Below are positions 36,262-45,210 of a DNA stretch of 64,000 bases, piece after piece. Location: NCBI RefSeq assembly GCF_018282115.1, contig NZ_CP054306.1, positions 2,527,488-2,591,487 of the forward strand, in the 5' to 3' direction. Both the position numbers and the translations under genes were made by a program. Each line of letters starts with the position of its first letter. The first letter of the stretch is position 1. The notes beneath the pieces were generated by a model that was given only the letters and a program-made list of their open reading frames with translations, was not told where the DNA came from and did no database searches. The stretch is from Synechocystis sp. PCC 7338. GTDB lineage: Bacteria > Cyanobacteriota > Cyanobacteriia > Cyanobacteriales > Microcystaceae.

Positions 36262-36436
36262 TTAAGTAATGTGATCTAATCTTGACAAGGAAGAGGGATA
36301 AATCCGGCGATCGCCCCCGGAGTTTGTACAATTCTGATATGTGAATTAAACATGGCGGTAAGTCTCTTCAGTTGGCCGCCGGCCTGACGTTTTTTCCCAC
36401 TGGTGTACGGTTGCCATTTCCCTTGGTCGTGTTCCC

Positions 36437-37327
36437 ATGCCTTCCCACTCATCTCGCACTACTATTTTTAACCCCCTGGAATGCCGCCCCGATAGTTACA
36501 AAGGCTGGTACCAACAGGGCAATACCCTCTGGCAACAGGGAAAATACAACGATGCCCTCCTTAGTTACGAACGGGCCTTGGAATATTATCCGGGGGATTA
36601 TTGGGCTTGGTATAAACGGGGCATTACCCTGGAACATCTGGGGCGCTACGGGGATGCAGCGGAAAGCTATGGCAACGCTTGCCAAATCCAACCGGAAAAT
36701 TACTGGGCTTGGTACGACCAGGGTTGTGTGTACCTCAACGAAATTGATGACTTTACCCAGGCTATTCCTTGCTTCCAAAGGGCTTTAGCCCATTTGCCCA
36801 AAGATTATTGGGCCACCTATCGCCTCGGGGAATCCTACCGACTCTCCGGCCAGTACGATGCGGCGATCGCCAGTTTTCGCCAGACATTAACCATTCGCCA
36901 GGACGATTTTTGGTCTTGGTACCGGCAGGCGGACTGTTTTCGCCGTTGGGGTCATTATGCTGAAGCTTTGCAATGCTATAAAAAATCGGTGGAAATTCGC
37001 CCCAATGACTACTGGGCCTGGTTTCGACAAGGGGAACTGTGGCAAAAACTCTACCGTTATGCAAAGGCGATCGCCTGTTACCATCGGGCTTTGGACGTGG
37101 AAGTGGATGACGACTATAGCTGGTATGAAATTGCCCTTTGCCAAGTACTGCAAAAAAATTACGAAGATGCATTTTATGCCCTGGGGAAAGTTTTGGAATG
37201 GTACCCTGCTACCTACCTAAGCTTAATTGAAGGAGAACCAGCTTTTGTTGACCTCCATCCCCTGCCCAGTTACCAAGCCTTACTCCAGGGGGCTCGGCAA
37301 GTTGTGGCGGAATCAACTTTTGACTAA
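36437..37327 (+). CDS. TPR protein with tryptophan-rich repeats
   Basis: A 296-residue protein made almost wholly of about seven tetratricopeptide-type repeats of 34 residues. Successive repeats are joined by a striking conserved linker: GDYWAWYKRG, ENYWAWYDQG, KDYWATYRLG, DDFWSWYRQA, NDYWAWFRQG, DDYSWYEIA. Each repeat then has an A-E-A or D-A-I helix (YNDALLSYERALE, YDAAIASFRQTL). No signal peptide or membrane segment is visible. The regular aromatic linker should make a stiff superhelix for binding a protein partner, which is unknown. It stands alone between a pseudogene and an SDR gene. Confidence 0.75.
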   Translation: MPSHSSRTTIFNPLECRPDSYKGWYQQGNTLWQQGKYNDALLSYERALEYYPGDYWAWYKRGITLEHLGRYGDAAESYGNACQIQPENYWAWYDQGCVYLNEIDDFTQAIPCFQRALAHLPKDYWATYRLGESYRLSGQYDAAIASFRQTLTIRQDDFWSWYRQADCFRRWGHYAEALQCYKKSVEIRPNDYWAWFRQGELWQKLYRYAKAIACYHRALDVEVDDDYSWYEIALCQVLQKNYEDAFYALGKVLEWYPATYLSLIEGEPAFVDLHPLPSYQALLQGARQVVAESTFD

Positions 37328-37553
37328 GCTCGACTTTATTCATTCAGGACGCATAGCAAAGTAGATGCGACCAGATATGGAATAACTGGGCAGTAATTTT
37401 TACCCGATGGTTCTTGTCCAAAGATGTCGGAAAAGTCTGGAATTGCCATAATCGTTGCCTGACCAAGGCTAAAGCATCCACAAAAGTAAGTTCATGCTTA
37501 TGATGCAAGCCTTTTTAAATTAGAATCAATGCTGTCAACCAAGGGAAAATACT

Positions 37554-38900
37554 GTGATTTTAGTTGTGGGAGCCACTGGCGGCGTGGGTAAACGGGTAGT
37601 TAAGCTGCTCATCGATGGGGAGCAGCAGGTACGGGTGTTGGTGCGGGATTTACCCCGGGCCCAGCAGTTGTTTAAGGAATGGTTTGGGGGTCGATTACCC
37701 GATCGCCTGGAATTTTTTGGGGGTGATTTAACTATCGCGGGAAGTCTGACTCCAGCATTAATGACGAGGGTAACGGCGGTGATTTGTTGTAGCGGTACCA
37801 AGGTTCAGCCGGTGGAAGGGGACACTCCCCAACGGGAAAAGTATTACCAGGGGCTCAAGTTTTACCTGCCGGAAGTGGTGGATGTGCCGGAACAGGTGGA
37901 GTACGAAGGAATCAAAAATTTGCTGGCGGTGCTCCAAGACCATATACAACCCAAGGAAAGCGCCTTAATAGATTTTCGTCAGACCGATTCCCCCCGCTTG
38001 GCCTGGTATTCCGTTGATGATGGGGTGATGGGGGGAGTAAGCGCTAGCCAATGGCGACTGACCAGCGATCGGGCTTTATTTACCGGGGAAGTTTCCACTG
38101 CCAATAATGGCGGCTTTGCCTCGGTGCGATCGCCAAATTTTGAGCCCGCTTTGGATCTTTCCCACGCTGAGGGTATCCAACTCCGCATCCAAGGAGACGG
38201 CAAACGCTACAAATTTATTGTCCGCAGTCAGAATGAATGGGATGGACTGAGCTACTGTTACTCCTTCGATACGTTCAATAATCGTCCCCAAACGGTTTGC
38301 ATTCCCTTCCGGCAATTAATTCCCGTCTTTCGGGCGAAAACGGTGCCAGAAAAGGGCCCATTCAATCCCTCCCAGGTGTCCGCTTTGCAGTTAATGCATA
38401 GCAAATTTGAGTACGACGGCGGACTAAATCCCAGCTTTTCCCCGGGCATATTTGGTTTGGAAATTGAGTCGATTAAAACCTATGCCAACCCCCTCACGCC
38501 CCAATTCATCCACGTCAGTTCAGCGGGGGTAACCCGTCCCGGTCGTCCAGGGTTGAATTTAGCCGAAGAACCGCCAGCAGTACGTCTCAATGAACAATTA
38601 GGGGGCATTTTGACCTGGAAGTTACAGGGGGAAGAAGCCATCCGGGGTAGTGGTTTAACCTACACCATCGTTCGGCCCTGTGCTTTAACGGAGTCGGAAA
38701 ATCCGGAAATGCTGCAATTTGCCCAGGGGGATAACCTCAGGGGGCAAGTTAGTCGCTGGGCGATCGCCAAGTTATGCGTGGATAGTTTGCAATTGGCAGA
38801 AGCCGGGGGCAAAACCTTTGAAGTCAATGCCAGTGAGCCGGGCAGTAACCAGGCCGTCTGGCCATTTCTGCTCAGACAACTAAATTTTGACCAACGTTAA
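37554..38900 (+). CDS. SDR-type NAD(P)-binding protein with inserted CIA30 domain
   Basis: A 448-residue protein. Residues about 1-130 form an atypical short-chain dehydrogenase Rossmann fold (VVGATGGVGKRVVKLL). Residues about 138-315 are a CIA30 (complex I intermediate-associated protein 30) domain, with WYSVDDGVMGGVSASQW, GFASVRSPN and FRVRSQ-like strands. Residues about 320-448 resume the SDR fold (FIHVSSAGVTRPGRPG, GLTYTIVRPCALTE). This SDR-CIA30-SDR order matches plant HCF173, which promotes psbA translation and photosystem II assembly. A role in photosystem or NDH complex biogenesis is therefore plausible but inferred. GTG 37554 is the start, with weak ribosome-site support. Confidence 0.8.
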   Translation: MILVVGATGGVGKRVVKLLIDGEQQVRVLVRDLPRAQQLFKEWFGGRLPDRLEFFGGDLTIAGSLTPALMTRVTAVICCSGTKVQPVEGDTPQREKYYQGLKFYLPEVVDVPEQVEYEGIKNLLAVLQDHIQPKESALIDFRQTDSPRLAWYSVDDGVMGGVSASQWRLTSDRALFTGEVSTANNGGFASVRSPNFEPALDLSHAEGIQLRIQGDGKRYKFIVRSQNEWDGLSYCYSFDTFNNRPQTVCIPFRQLIPVFRAKTVPEKGPFNPSQVSALQLMHSKFEYDGGLNPSFSPGIFGLEIESIKTYANPLTPQFIHVSSAGVTRPGRPGLNLAEEPPAVRLNEQLGGILTWKLQGEEAIRGSGLTYTIVRPCALTESENPEMLQFAQGDNLRGQVSRWAIAKLCVDSLQLAEAGGKTFEVNASEPGSNQAVWPFLLRQLNFDQR

Positions 38901-38958
38901 TTTGCCAAGGAATACTTTGTCCCACTGTTGGTGCTAGTAACTGAAGCTAGAAACCCAT

Positions 38959-39918
38959 TTATTCAGGGTCAAACTCATCCCGCCCCAGCTTTAGTTTGGG
39001 ATAGGGCAAACCCTGTTGGCCAAAGGCCCGTTTAGCCCGACGGATTAAATCGGTTTGATAGGCAAATTCGTCTCGGGCATCCATGGGATAGGAACGGAGT
39101 TTAAATTCGGTGCCCCAGATATGTTCTTTCATCACCACCACAATGGGAATGCTGAGTTGGGTATAGCGACTGCTGTAGGCAGCCTGGTACAAAATGCGGA
39201 TAACCTGTTCCACATCAACGCTGTGGTCAAAGTAAAAGCTAGTGGCCACCTGGGCTTCGAGGTTGCCCCCATTGGCATTGGAAATGGGTTCTGTCCAAGT
39301 TTTGTTATGGGGAATGGTGACATTGTTATCATCCGGGGTTTGTAGACAAATGCCCCGCAGTCCATAGCCCGTCACTTCGCCGTAATGATCGCCAATTTGA
39401 ATCCGATCGCCTACTCGATAGGGGGCTTCAAACAGGGCCACCACCCCGGCAATAATGGAGCTAATGTAATCTTTAAAGGCAAAACCCAACGCCACCGCAA
39501 TGGTGCCAGTCAAGGCCAATAAATTACCTTCAGATAAATTAAAAAATAGGTTTAATAAATAGGAAATGGTAACCAGTAAAATTAAAGCTTTGCAAAACGG
39601 CAACGATTGTTTTACCAATAGCCGAAAGCGCCGGGGAACCCGCTCCGAAATCCAGTTGGTTACCTTTTGGATCACCGCCATCATGCCGTAGGCGATCACT
39701 ACAGTAATTACGGCCCGAATAATTTTTCGGATGGTAAAATCCGTTAACAGGCTTTCGGGAATTTCGTCCGGGGCAGTTATCTGGGCCAAGGGCAGGGAGG
39801 ACAGATCTTGGCGCCAAAATATCCACTCATTAGTTAGATTAACTACCGGCAAATAATGGGCGATGGCATTCCCATTCAAATCAAAAAAATGTGGCAAAAC
39901 TGTTACATCTAGTATCAT
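38959..39918 (-). CDS. MscS-family small-conductance mechanosensitive channel
   Basis: A 319-residue membrane protein. Three hydrophobic segments lie at about residues 65-85, 100-130 and 133-165, the last one containing the pore helix (LLALTGTIAVALGFAFKDYISSIIAGVVALFEAPYRVGDRI). The MscS beta domain (YGEVTGYGLRGICLQTPDDNNVTIPHNK) and the C-terminal alpha/beta domain follow. Such channels open under membrane tension to release osmolytes. The ATG at 39918 overlaps the stop of the upstream gene by four bases (ATGA), so expression is translationally coupled to that unknown protein. Confidence 0.88.
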   Translation of the reverse strand: MILDVTVLPHFFDLNGNAIAHYLPVVNLTNEWIFWRQDLSSLPLAQITAPDEIPESLLTDFTIRKIIRAVITVVIAYGMMAVIQKVTNWISERVPRRFRLLVKQSLPFCKALILLVTISYLLNLFFNLSEGNLLALTGTIAVALGFAFKDYISSIIAGVVALFEAPYRVGDRIQIGDHYGEVTGYGLRGICLQTPDDNNVTIPHNKTWTEPISNANGGNLEAQVATSFYFDHSVDVEQVIRILYQAAYSSRYTQLSIPIVVVMKEHIWGTEFKLRSYPMDARDEFAYQTDLIRRAKRAFGQQGLPYPKLKLGRDEFDPE

Positions 39919-41162
39919 CTTCCCCCCACAAAGAAATTATTATTGGCCAATTCACTTTGCAGTTGTTGATAGTAGGTGGGACAAATAATTAAATCTCCCC
40001 AACGACGCTCCAGAATATCTTCCCGCAGCAGCCATTGCACCCTAGCCTGGATTTGACTTTCCGGTTCCCCTAAGCTCAGGGCCAGGTGCCCAGAACTAAT
40101 GCGCCCGTGGATCATCAAGGAGTGGAGCAAATATAAGTCTAGGTTGGTGAGGGACGGTAAGCTCGGCTGGGCAGGGCTAACCTGGGACAAAGGAGAAATT
40201 TGATCCTCATTTTTTTTGGCATTGAGTACCAATTGGGCCGGGTCCTCTTTTTCCATCACTTGCTTTTCTATGCGCAGACTCCGCAACCAAAGTTTAGCCG
40301 CAATGGAACTGACCCCCTGGGAGCAGTCCGCTAGACTTTGCCAATAAACTTCCACTTCTTCCTGGTCATCGGCCGACGCTGGATCAGCACTAGCTGGGTC
40401 GGCAAGGTCTTCGTTGGTGGTGATAGTGCCCCATTGCTCTGTGAGGGGGGTTAACCAACTTTGGATCATTTCCCCCGTTAAGGTTGGCAGAGGACGTACA
40501 TCATCAAAATAGGCACTGATCTGGCCGACAAAATCGAGGAAGTCCCAGGCCCAGGAGTTACAGCCAATCAACCAAAAGTATTGGGGGTTATGGACAGTGA
40601 TTTCCCGCAAAAAGCCAATGCCGTCCCAACCGCTAATGCAACGTAAAAAGCATTGTTCTAGGGAAGGAATCACTACCACGGTGGTGCGTTGTTCCAAACA
40701 AGCCACATCCTGGCTTAGTTCCACTCCCTGGCCGTCAAAGTCAATGTCACCCTGGGCTTCTAGGGATCGTCGCAATTGTCCCGTTATGGTCAAAGGATCG
40801 GGGGGGCGACGAAAATTCCCCAGGGGCTTAACCACCGTCACCTCTAAATCGTTTTCCCAGCTCTGGAGACTGTCCTGTAAAATTTTGGCGATCGGCTCCA
40901 CTGGATTGGCCAAAATCACCAGGCTATTGGGGGCCTCTAGGTTCTTCTGCCAGGCTTTGAGCCTATCTTCTAGGGTGGAATGGATAGCGTCAGTGTAGGC
41001 GGTGGGGGTAGCGAGGGAGTTGATGGACTGAAGCAGTTCCGCTTCCAATGTGTCTGGCAGGGGCACCAAATCCTTGTGGGAATGGTCGCTCTCCTGACTC
41101 TTGTGCAACCAGAAAAATAGTTTCTGCTTGAGAAATTGCCAGACAAAACCCACCACTGCCAT
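39915..41162 (-). CDS. Unknown protein coupled to MscS, possible degenerate NTPase with winged helix
   Basis: A 415-residue protein I do not recognise with certainty. The N terminus (VGFVWQFLKQKLFFWLH) is a hydrophobic or amphipathic anchor. Residues about 80-260 have the alternating strand/helix pattern of a P-loop ATPase (SLVILANPVEPIAKILQDSL, TTVVVIPSLEQCFLR, YFWLIGCNSWAWDFL), but no GxxxxGK[ST] is present, so nucleotide binding is doubtful. An acidic linker holds a short repeat, ADPASADPASAD. The last 90 residues look like a winged helix (LYLLHSLMIHGRISSGHLALSL). The stop overlaps the mscS start by four bases, pointing to a joint function with the channel. Confidence 0.6.
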   Translation of the reverse strand: MAVVGFVWQFLKQKLFFWLHKSQESDHSHKDLVPLPDTLEAELLQSINSLATPTAYTDAIHSTLEDRLKAWQKNLEAPNSLVILANPVEPIAKILQDSLQSWENDLEVTVVKPLGNFRRPPDPLTITGQLRRSLEAQGDIDFDGQGVELSQDVACLEQRTTVVVIPSLEQCFLRCISGWDGIGFLREITVHNPQYFWLIGCNSWAWDFLDFVGQISAYFDDVRPLPTLTGEMIQSWLTPLTEQWGTITTNEDLADPASADPASADDQEEVEVYWQSLADCSQGVSSIAAKLWLRSLRIEKQVMEKEDPAQLVLNAKKNEDQISPLSQVSPAQPSLPSLTNLDLYLLHSLMIHGRISSGHLALSLGEPESQIQARVQWLLREDILERRWGDLIICPTYYQQLQSELANNNFFVGGR

Positions 41163-41201
41163 GTTCTCATCTGCTCCACAGCGTTGGGTGATTTTTAGCT
41201 A

Positions 41202-41273
41202 AGCGGGTAACGCGATTCGAACGCGCGACATCAACCTTGGCAAGGTTGCGCTCTACCACTGAGCTATACCCGC
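41202..41273 (-). tRNA. tRNA-Gly (GCC)
   Basis: The minus strand folds into a full cloverleaf. The acceptor stem is GCGGGTA/TACCCGC, the D arm contains AGCTCAGTGGTAGAGC, the anticodon arm CAACCTTGCCAAGGTTG carries GCC, and the T arm is CGCGCGTTCGAATCGCG. The discriminator base is U and the CCA end is not encoded. It lies upstream of the MscS-partner gene and is read in the same direction. Confidence 0.96.
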
Positions 41274-41398
41274 AAATTTCAGACTTTTACCAATATGCCA
41301 AAGAAAGATTTTTCTGTCAACAATCGGCCAGGATTTTTTTGTGGTGACCGGGAAATCTGGCTTACACTGGCCATGGATGCCTCTTTTTCGTTACCGCC

Positions 41399-42451
41399 AT
41401 GGCCCCTACCCCTACCCCTCTGCTTTCCCTTTCCCTGCCGGAATTAACCGCCTGGGTGCAAACCACTGGCCAACCAGCCTATCGGGGTAAGCAAATTCAC
41501 CAATGGCTTTACCAGAAAGGGGCCCGTTCCCTCAACACCATGACGGATTTACCCAAGGCTTGGCGGGAGAAAAACATCGATTACCCCATCGGGCGATCAG
41601 TCATTGACCACTGTGCAGTGGCCCCGGACCACACCAGGAAATATCTGCTCCGTTTGGTCGACGGTTTGATCATCGAAACGGTGGGCATTCCCAGTAGTAA
41701 GCGTCTGACGGTGTGTGTTTCCTCCCAGGTGGGCTGTGCCATGGATTGTAATTTCTGTGCCACGGGCAAAGGGGGTTTCATCCGCAATCTAGAAAGTCAT
41801 GAAATTGTTGACCAAGTGCTGACGGTGCAGGAGGAATTCCAAGAACGGGTGAGTAATGTGGTCTTTATGGGCATGGGGGAACCGTTGTTAAATTTGCCCG
41901 AGGTGGTGAAGGCGGTGGAATGTCTTAATCAAGTAGTGGGCATTGGCCAGCGGGCGTTGACCATTTCCACTGTGGGTTTGCCAGGCAAAATTCGCCAACT
42001 AGCCGATCGCCATTTGCAGGTGACTTTTGCGGTTAGTCTCCATGCTCCTAATCAAACTCTGCGCCAATCGTTAATTCCCAGTGCAAAGCATTATCCCCTG
42101 GAGCAATTGTTGGCGGACTGTCGAGCCTATGTAGAAACTACGGGGCGGCGGGTAACGTTTGAGTACGTTTTGCTGGCAGGGGTCAATGATCAACCAGTCC
42201 ATGCAGAAGAGTTAGCCCGACGATTACGGGGCTTCCAAACCCATGTCAATTTAATTCCCTACAATCCCATTTCTGAGGTGGATTACCAACGGCCCACGGA
42301 AGCCCAGATTAATCAGTTTGCCCAGGTTTTAAGTGACCATCGCATTGCGGTCAGTGTGCGCTATTCCCGGGGAGTACAGGCGGATGCAGCCTGTGGCCAG
42401 TTACGGGCTTCCCGCAAAGAAGAATTGGCGGAATTAACCCCTATGCCGTGA
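41399..42451 (+). CDS. rlmN: 23S rRNA (A2503-C2) methyltransferase RlmN
   Basis: RlmN is a radical SAM enzyme that methylates C2 of A2503 in 23S rRNA and A37 in some tRNAs. The 350-residue protein has an N-terminal helical domain ([17 protein letters not shown]), the [4Fe-4S] motif CAMDCNFC (about residues 117-124), and [10 protein letters not shown]. Two catalytic cysteines are expected: one in the segment after [11 protein letters not shown] and one near the C terminus in DAACGQL. It corresponds to sll0098. A short inverted repeat follows the stop. Confidence 0.94.
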   Translation: MAPTPTPLLSLSLPELTAWVQTTGQPAYRGKQIHQWLYQKGARSLNTMTDLPKAWREKNIDYPIGRSVIDHCAVAPDHTRKYLLRLVDGLIIETVGIPSSKRLTVCVSSQVGCAMDCNFCATGKGGFIRNLESHEIVDQVLTVQEEFQERVSNVVFMGMGEPLLNLPEVVKAVECLNQVVGIGQRALTISTVGLPGKIRQLADRHLQVTFAVSLHAPNQTLRQSLIPSAKHYPLEQLLADCRAYVETTGRRVTFEYVLLAGVNDQPVHAEELARRLRGFQTHVNLIPYNPISEVDYQRPTEAQINQFAQVLSDHRIAVSVRYSRGVQADAACGQLRASRKEELAELTPMP

Positions 42452-42470
42452 TTAGTTTTATCCCCCCTCC

Positions 42471-42487
42471 CCCCCTTTGAAAGGGGG
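42471..42487. repeat. Short interspersed inverted repeat, CCCCCTT-TGA-AAGGGGG
   Basis: A 7-bp perfect stem with a three-base loop lies 20 bases after the rlmN stop in a C-rich/G-rich block. The same arm sequences recur at 62300-62316, with related G/C-block sequence near 25978 and 43860. It may act as a weak bidirectional terminator or be one copy of a small dispersed repeat. Confidence 0.6.
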
Positions 42488-42579
42488 TAAATGATTATTA
42501 TTTTGTTTGGAAGAGATTTACTTACAAATGCCTTCTAAAATTTAAGCTTGGCCGATTTTTAGTGAGGAAATTTAATTAA

Positions 42580-43878
42580 ATGATCCATGTGGTGGGCATT
42601 GGCCTGGACGGCGCCGAAGGGTTAACTAGGCCAGTGCTGACATTAATTGCTGAAGCCAAAATGTTGGCCGGTGGCGATCGTCATTTGAGCTATTTCCCGG
42701 AGTATGGCGAAAAAAGTTTAGTAATCAAGGATTTTTCAGCAGATTTAAATAAAATCAAGCATTTTCATCAGACTTTAGGTTCAGGGGAAATCATTGTCGT
42801 TTTGGCTTCCGGTGACCCCCTGTACTTTGGGTTGGGACGGTTGTTACTAGAAAAATTTTCTGGGGAGCAATTAAAATTTCATCCCCATGTGAGTTCGATT
42901 CAATTAGCTTTTAACTGCTTAAAAATGCCTTGGCAAGATGCAACTATCATCAGCGCCCACGGCCGATCCAACGATTTGCTCAAACAAGCGTTGCAAAAAG
43001 GAACAGAAAAGTTGGCCATTCTCACCGACGGGCAAAATCATCCAGGGGCGATCGCCAATTTATGTTTATCCTTGGGGCTAACCAGAACTTATCAAGCTTG
43101 GGTTTGTGAAAATTTAGGGGCGGAAAATGAACGTGTTCAATCCTTTGATTTACAATCTTTATCACCATTAACTGCAACGGATTTTTCTTCCCTCAACGTG
43201 GTGGTGTTAGTTAAGCAAAAACCAGAAAATACCGCCATTGATCTCAAGCAATTACCCATTTTTGGCATTGCAGACCATTATTTTGCCAGCTTCAAAGACC
43301 GCCCTGGCATGATTACCAAACAGCAGATTCGGGTGCAAATTCTGGCCGCCTTAGCTCTGCAACCCCAACACATTATTTGGGACATTGGGGCTGGCACGGG
43401 CTCCGTGGCGATCGAGTGTGCTCGCTTGTGCCCTGAGGGAAAAATTTTTGCTATTGAAAAAACTAGCGCTGGCCAACAGTTAATTGAGCAAAACTGTCAA
43501 CGATTCCAGGTGAAAAATGTTGAATTGATCGCTGGCTTCGCCCCGGAGGTTTTAGTCGATTTACCTACCCCAGACCGAATTTTTATTGGTGGCAACGGCG
43601 GGCAATTAATTCCTATTTTGCAGACCTGTGGGGAACGCCTACGACAGGATGGTTTGGTGGTGATGACGATCGCCAGCTTAGAACATTTGAGTTTAGCCCT
43701 GGGCTGGTTTAAGCAGGAACAGTGGGAAGTGAAACTGCAACAGGTGCAAATTAGCCAGAGCGTTAAATTTGCTGAACTAACCCGGCTCGATCCGCTCAAT
43801 CCCATTTATTTGCTCAGCGCCAGTAGAATTTGTCCGAGTCTATCTCATTGGAGAAAGACCCCTCCCAGCCCCCCCTAA
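42580..43878 (+). CDS. cbiET: Precorrin-6Y C5,15-methyltransferase (decarboxylating), CbiE-CbiT fusion
   Basis: A 432-residue cobalamin synthesis enzyme, CobL in the aerobic naming, that methylates precorrin at C5 and C15 and decarboxylates the acetate side chain. Residues about 1-205 are the CbiE tetrapyrrole methylase (IHVVGIGLDGAEGL, VVLASGDPLYFGLGR). Residues about 225-415 are CbiT (ITKQQIRVQILAALAL, IWDIGAGTGSVAIE, PDRIFIGGNGG). It corresponds to sll0099. The final residues (KTPPSPP) and the stop codon lie inside a G/C-rich repeat block, so the tail was probably rewritten by repeat insertion. Confidence 0.92.
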   Translation: MIHVVGIGLDGAEGLTRPVLTLIAEAKMLAGGDRHLSYFPEYGEKSLVIKDFSADLNKIKHFHQTLGSGEIIVVLASGDPLYFGLGRLLLEKFSGEQLKFHPHVSSIQLAFNCLKMPWQDATIISAHGRSNDLLKQALQKGTEKLAILTDGQNHPGAIANLCLSLGLTRTYQAWVCENLGAENERVQSFDLQSLSPLTATDFSSLNVVVLVKQKPENTAIDLKQLPIFGIADHYFASFKDRPGMITKQQIRVQILAALALQPQHIIWDIGAGTGSVAIECARLCPEGKIFAIEKTSAGQQLIEQNCQRFQVKNVELIAGFAPEVLVDLPTPDRIFIGGNGGQLIPILQTCGERLRQDGLVVMTIASLEHLSLALGWFKQEQWEVKLQQVQISQSVKFAELTRLDPLNPIYLLSASRICPSLSHWRKTPPSPP

Positions 43879-43885
43879 TTAGGGG
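43872..43885. repeat. Palindrome CCCCTAATTAGGGG inside a C/G-rich repeat block
   Basis: A perfect 14-base palindrome covers the cbiET stop codon (TAA 43876-43878). The flanking blocks (CCCCTCCCAGCCCC before, GGGGAGG after) resemble the other dispersed C/G repeats in this window. It could also terminate transcription weakly. Confidence 0.6.
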
Positions 43886-43989
43886 AGGTGCCTGAGCTTG
43901 CGAAGGCGGTGGGGTAAATAAAATGGTCAACTTCTCCCAATGCCGTGTTCTACACTAAAAGGCACCACTAACATTTTCCCGTTGCCACT

Positions 43990-45210
43990 TTGCTATCCTC
44001 TGCCCCCCAACATACTGATTCTGCACTGGCGGAGCTAAAAAATTTAGCCCAAACGCTACTGCCCCGGCTGGTGGAAATCCGTCGCCATCTCCATGCCCAT
44101 CCAGAGTTAAGCGGCCAAGAATATCAAACGGCGGCCTATGTGGCGGGGGTGCTGTCCTCCTGTGGTCTCCACGTCGAAGAGGCGATCGGAAAAACTGGGG
44201 TAGTGGGACAGTTGCCAGGGCAGGGGATCGATACCCGACTGTTGGCCATTCGCACCGATATGGATGCCTTACCCATCCAGGAAATGGTGGGTCTGGCCTT
44301 TGCTTCCCGCCATCCTGGAGTGATGCACGCCTGTGGCCACGATATCCACACCACTTTGGGTTTGGGTACGGCCATGGTGTTGTCCCAAATGAGCGCTAAG
44401 TTACCGGGGGATGTGCGCTTTTTGTTTCAACCGGCAGAGGAAATTGCCCAGGGGGCCAGTTGGATGATTCAAGATGGGGCCATGAAGGGGGTGAGCCATA
44501 TTTTTGGGGTCCATGTTTTTCCGTCCATTCCCGCCCAGCAGGTAGGCATTCGTTACGGTGCTTTAACAGCAGCGGCGGATGATCTGGAAATTTTCATCCA
44601 AGGGGAATCGGGGCATGGTGCTAGGCCCCACGAGGCGATCGATGCCATTTGGATTGCGGCCCAAGTAATCACAGCCTTACAACAAGCCATTAGTCGTACC
44701 CAAAATCCCCTGCGGCCCATGGTGCTTTCCCTGGGGCAAATTAGTGGTGGCCGAGCCCCCAATGTCATTGCCGACCAAGTCCGCATGGCCGGCACAGTGC
44801 GGTCGCTCCACCCCGATACCCACGCCCAACTGCCCCAATGGATTGAAGGTATTGTAGGCAGTGTGTGTCAAACCTATGGTGCTAAGTACGAAGTCAATTA
44901 TCGCCGAGGAGTACCTTCAGTACAGAACGATGCCCAGCTAAATAAATTGTTAGAAAATTCCGTGCGGGATGCCTGGGGAGACGAAGCCTTACAAATTATC
45001 CCCGAACCATCCCTAGGGGCAGAAGATTTTGCTTTGTACCTAGAACACGCCCCCGGAGCTATGTTTCGCCTAGGCACCGGTTTTGGCGATCGCCCGATGA
45101 ACCATCCTTTGCACCATCCCCGCTTTGAAGCAGATGAAACGGCAATTTTAACGGGGGTTGTGACCCTCAGCTATGCCGCCTGGCAATATTGGCAAAGCAT
45201 TCCAATGTAA
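43990..45210 (+). CDS. M20D-family N-acyl-amino acid amidohydrolase
   Basis: A 406-residue zinc peptidase of the M20/HipO type that hydrolyses N-acyl-amino acids or related amides. The metal site shows in DTDMDALP-like RTDMDALPIQEM, HACGHDIHTT and FQPAEEIAQGA. The dimerisation lid is at about residues 185-300 (SGHGARPHEAIDAIW), and the last ligand region is SLGAEDFALYLEHAPGAMFRLG. The start is TTG 43990; the frame has a stop at 43969 and no ATG or GTG between, so this is the only plausible start. It corresponds to sll0100. The 255 bases after it carry no gene but two small hairpins. Confidence 0.9.
   Translation: MLSSAPQHTDSALAELKNLAQTLLPRLVEIRRHLHAHPELSGQEYQTAAYVAGVLSSCGLHVEEAIGKTGVVGQLPGQGIDTRLLAIRTDMDALPIQEMVGLAFASRHPGVMHACGHDIHTTLGLGTAMVLSQMSAKLPGDVRFLFQPAEEIAQGASWMIQDGAMKGVSHIFGVHVFPSIPAQQVGIRYGALTAAADDLEIFIQGESGHGARPHEAIDAIWIAAQVITALQQAISRTQNPLRPMVLSLGQISGGRAPNVIADQVRMAGTVRSLHPDTHAQLPQWIEGIVGSVCQTYGAKYEVNYRRGVPSVQNDAQLNKLLENSVRDAWGDEALQIIPEPSLGAEDFALYLEHAPGAMFRLGTGFGDRPMNHPLHHPRFEADETAILTGVVTLSYAAWQYWQSIPM

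Noticed and set aside
36762-37172. 136-codon minus-strand frame inside the tryptophan-rich TPR gene
   Set aside because: It arises from the repeat codons of the real gene and has no protein-like features of its own.
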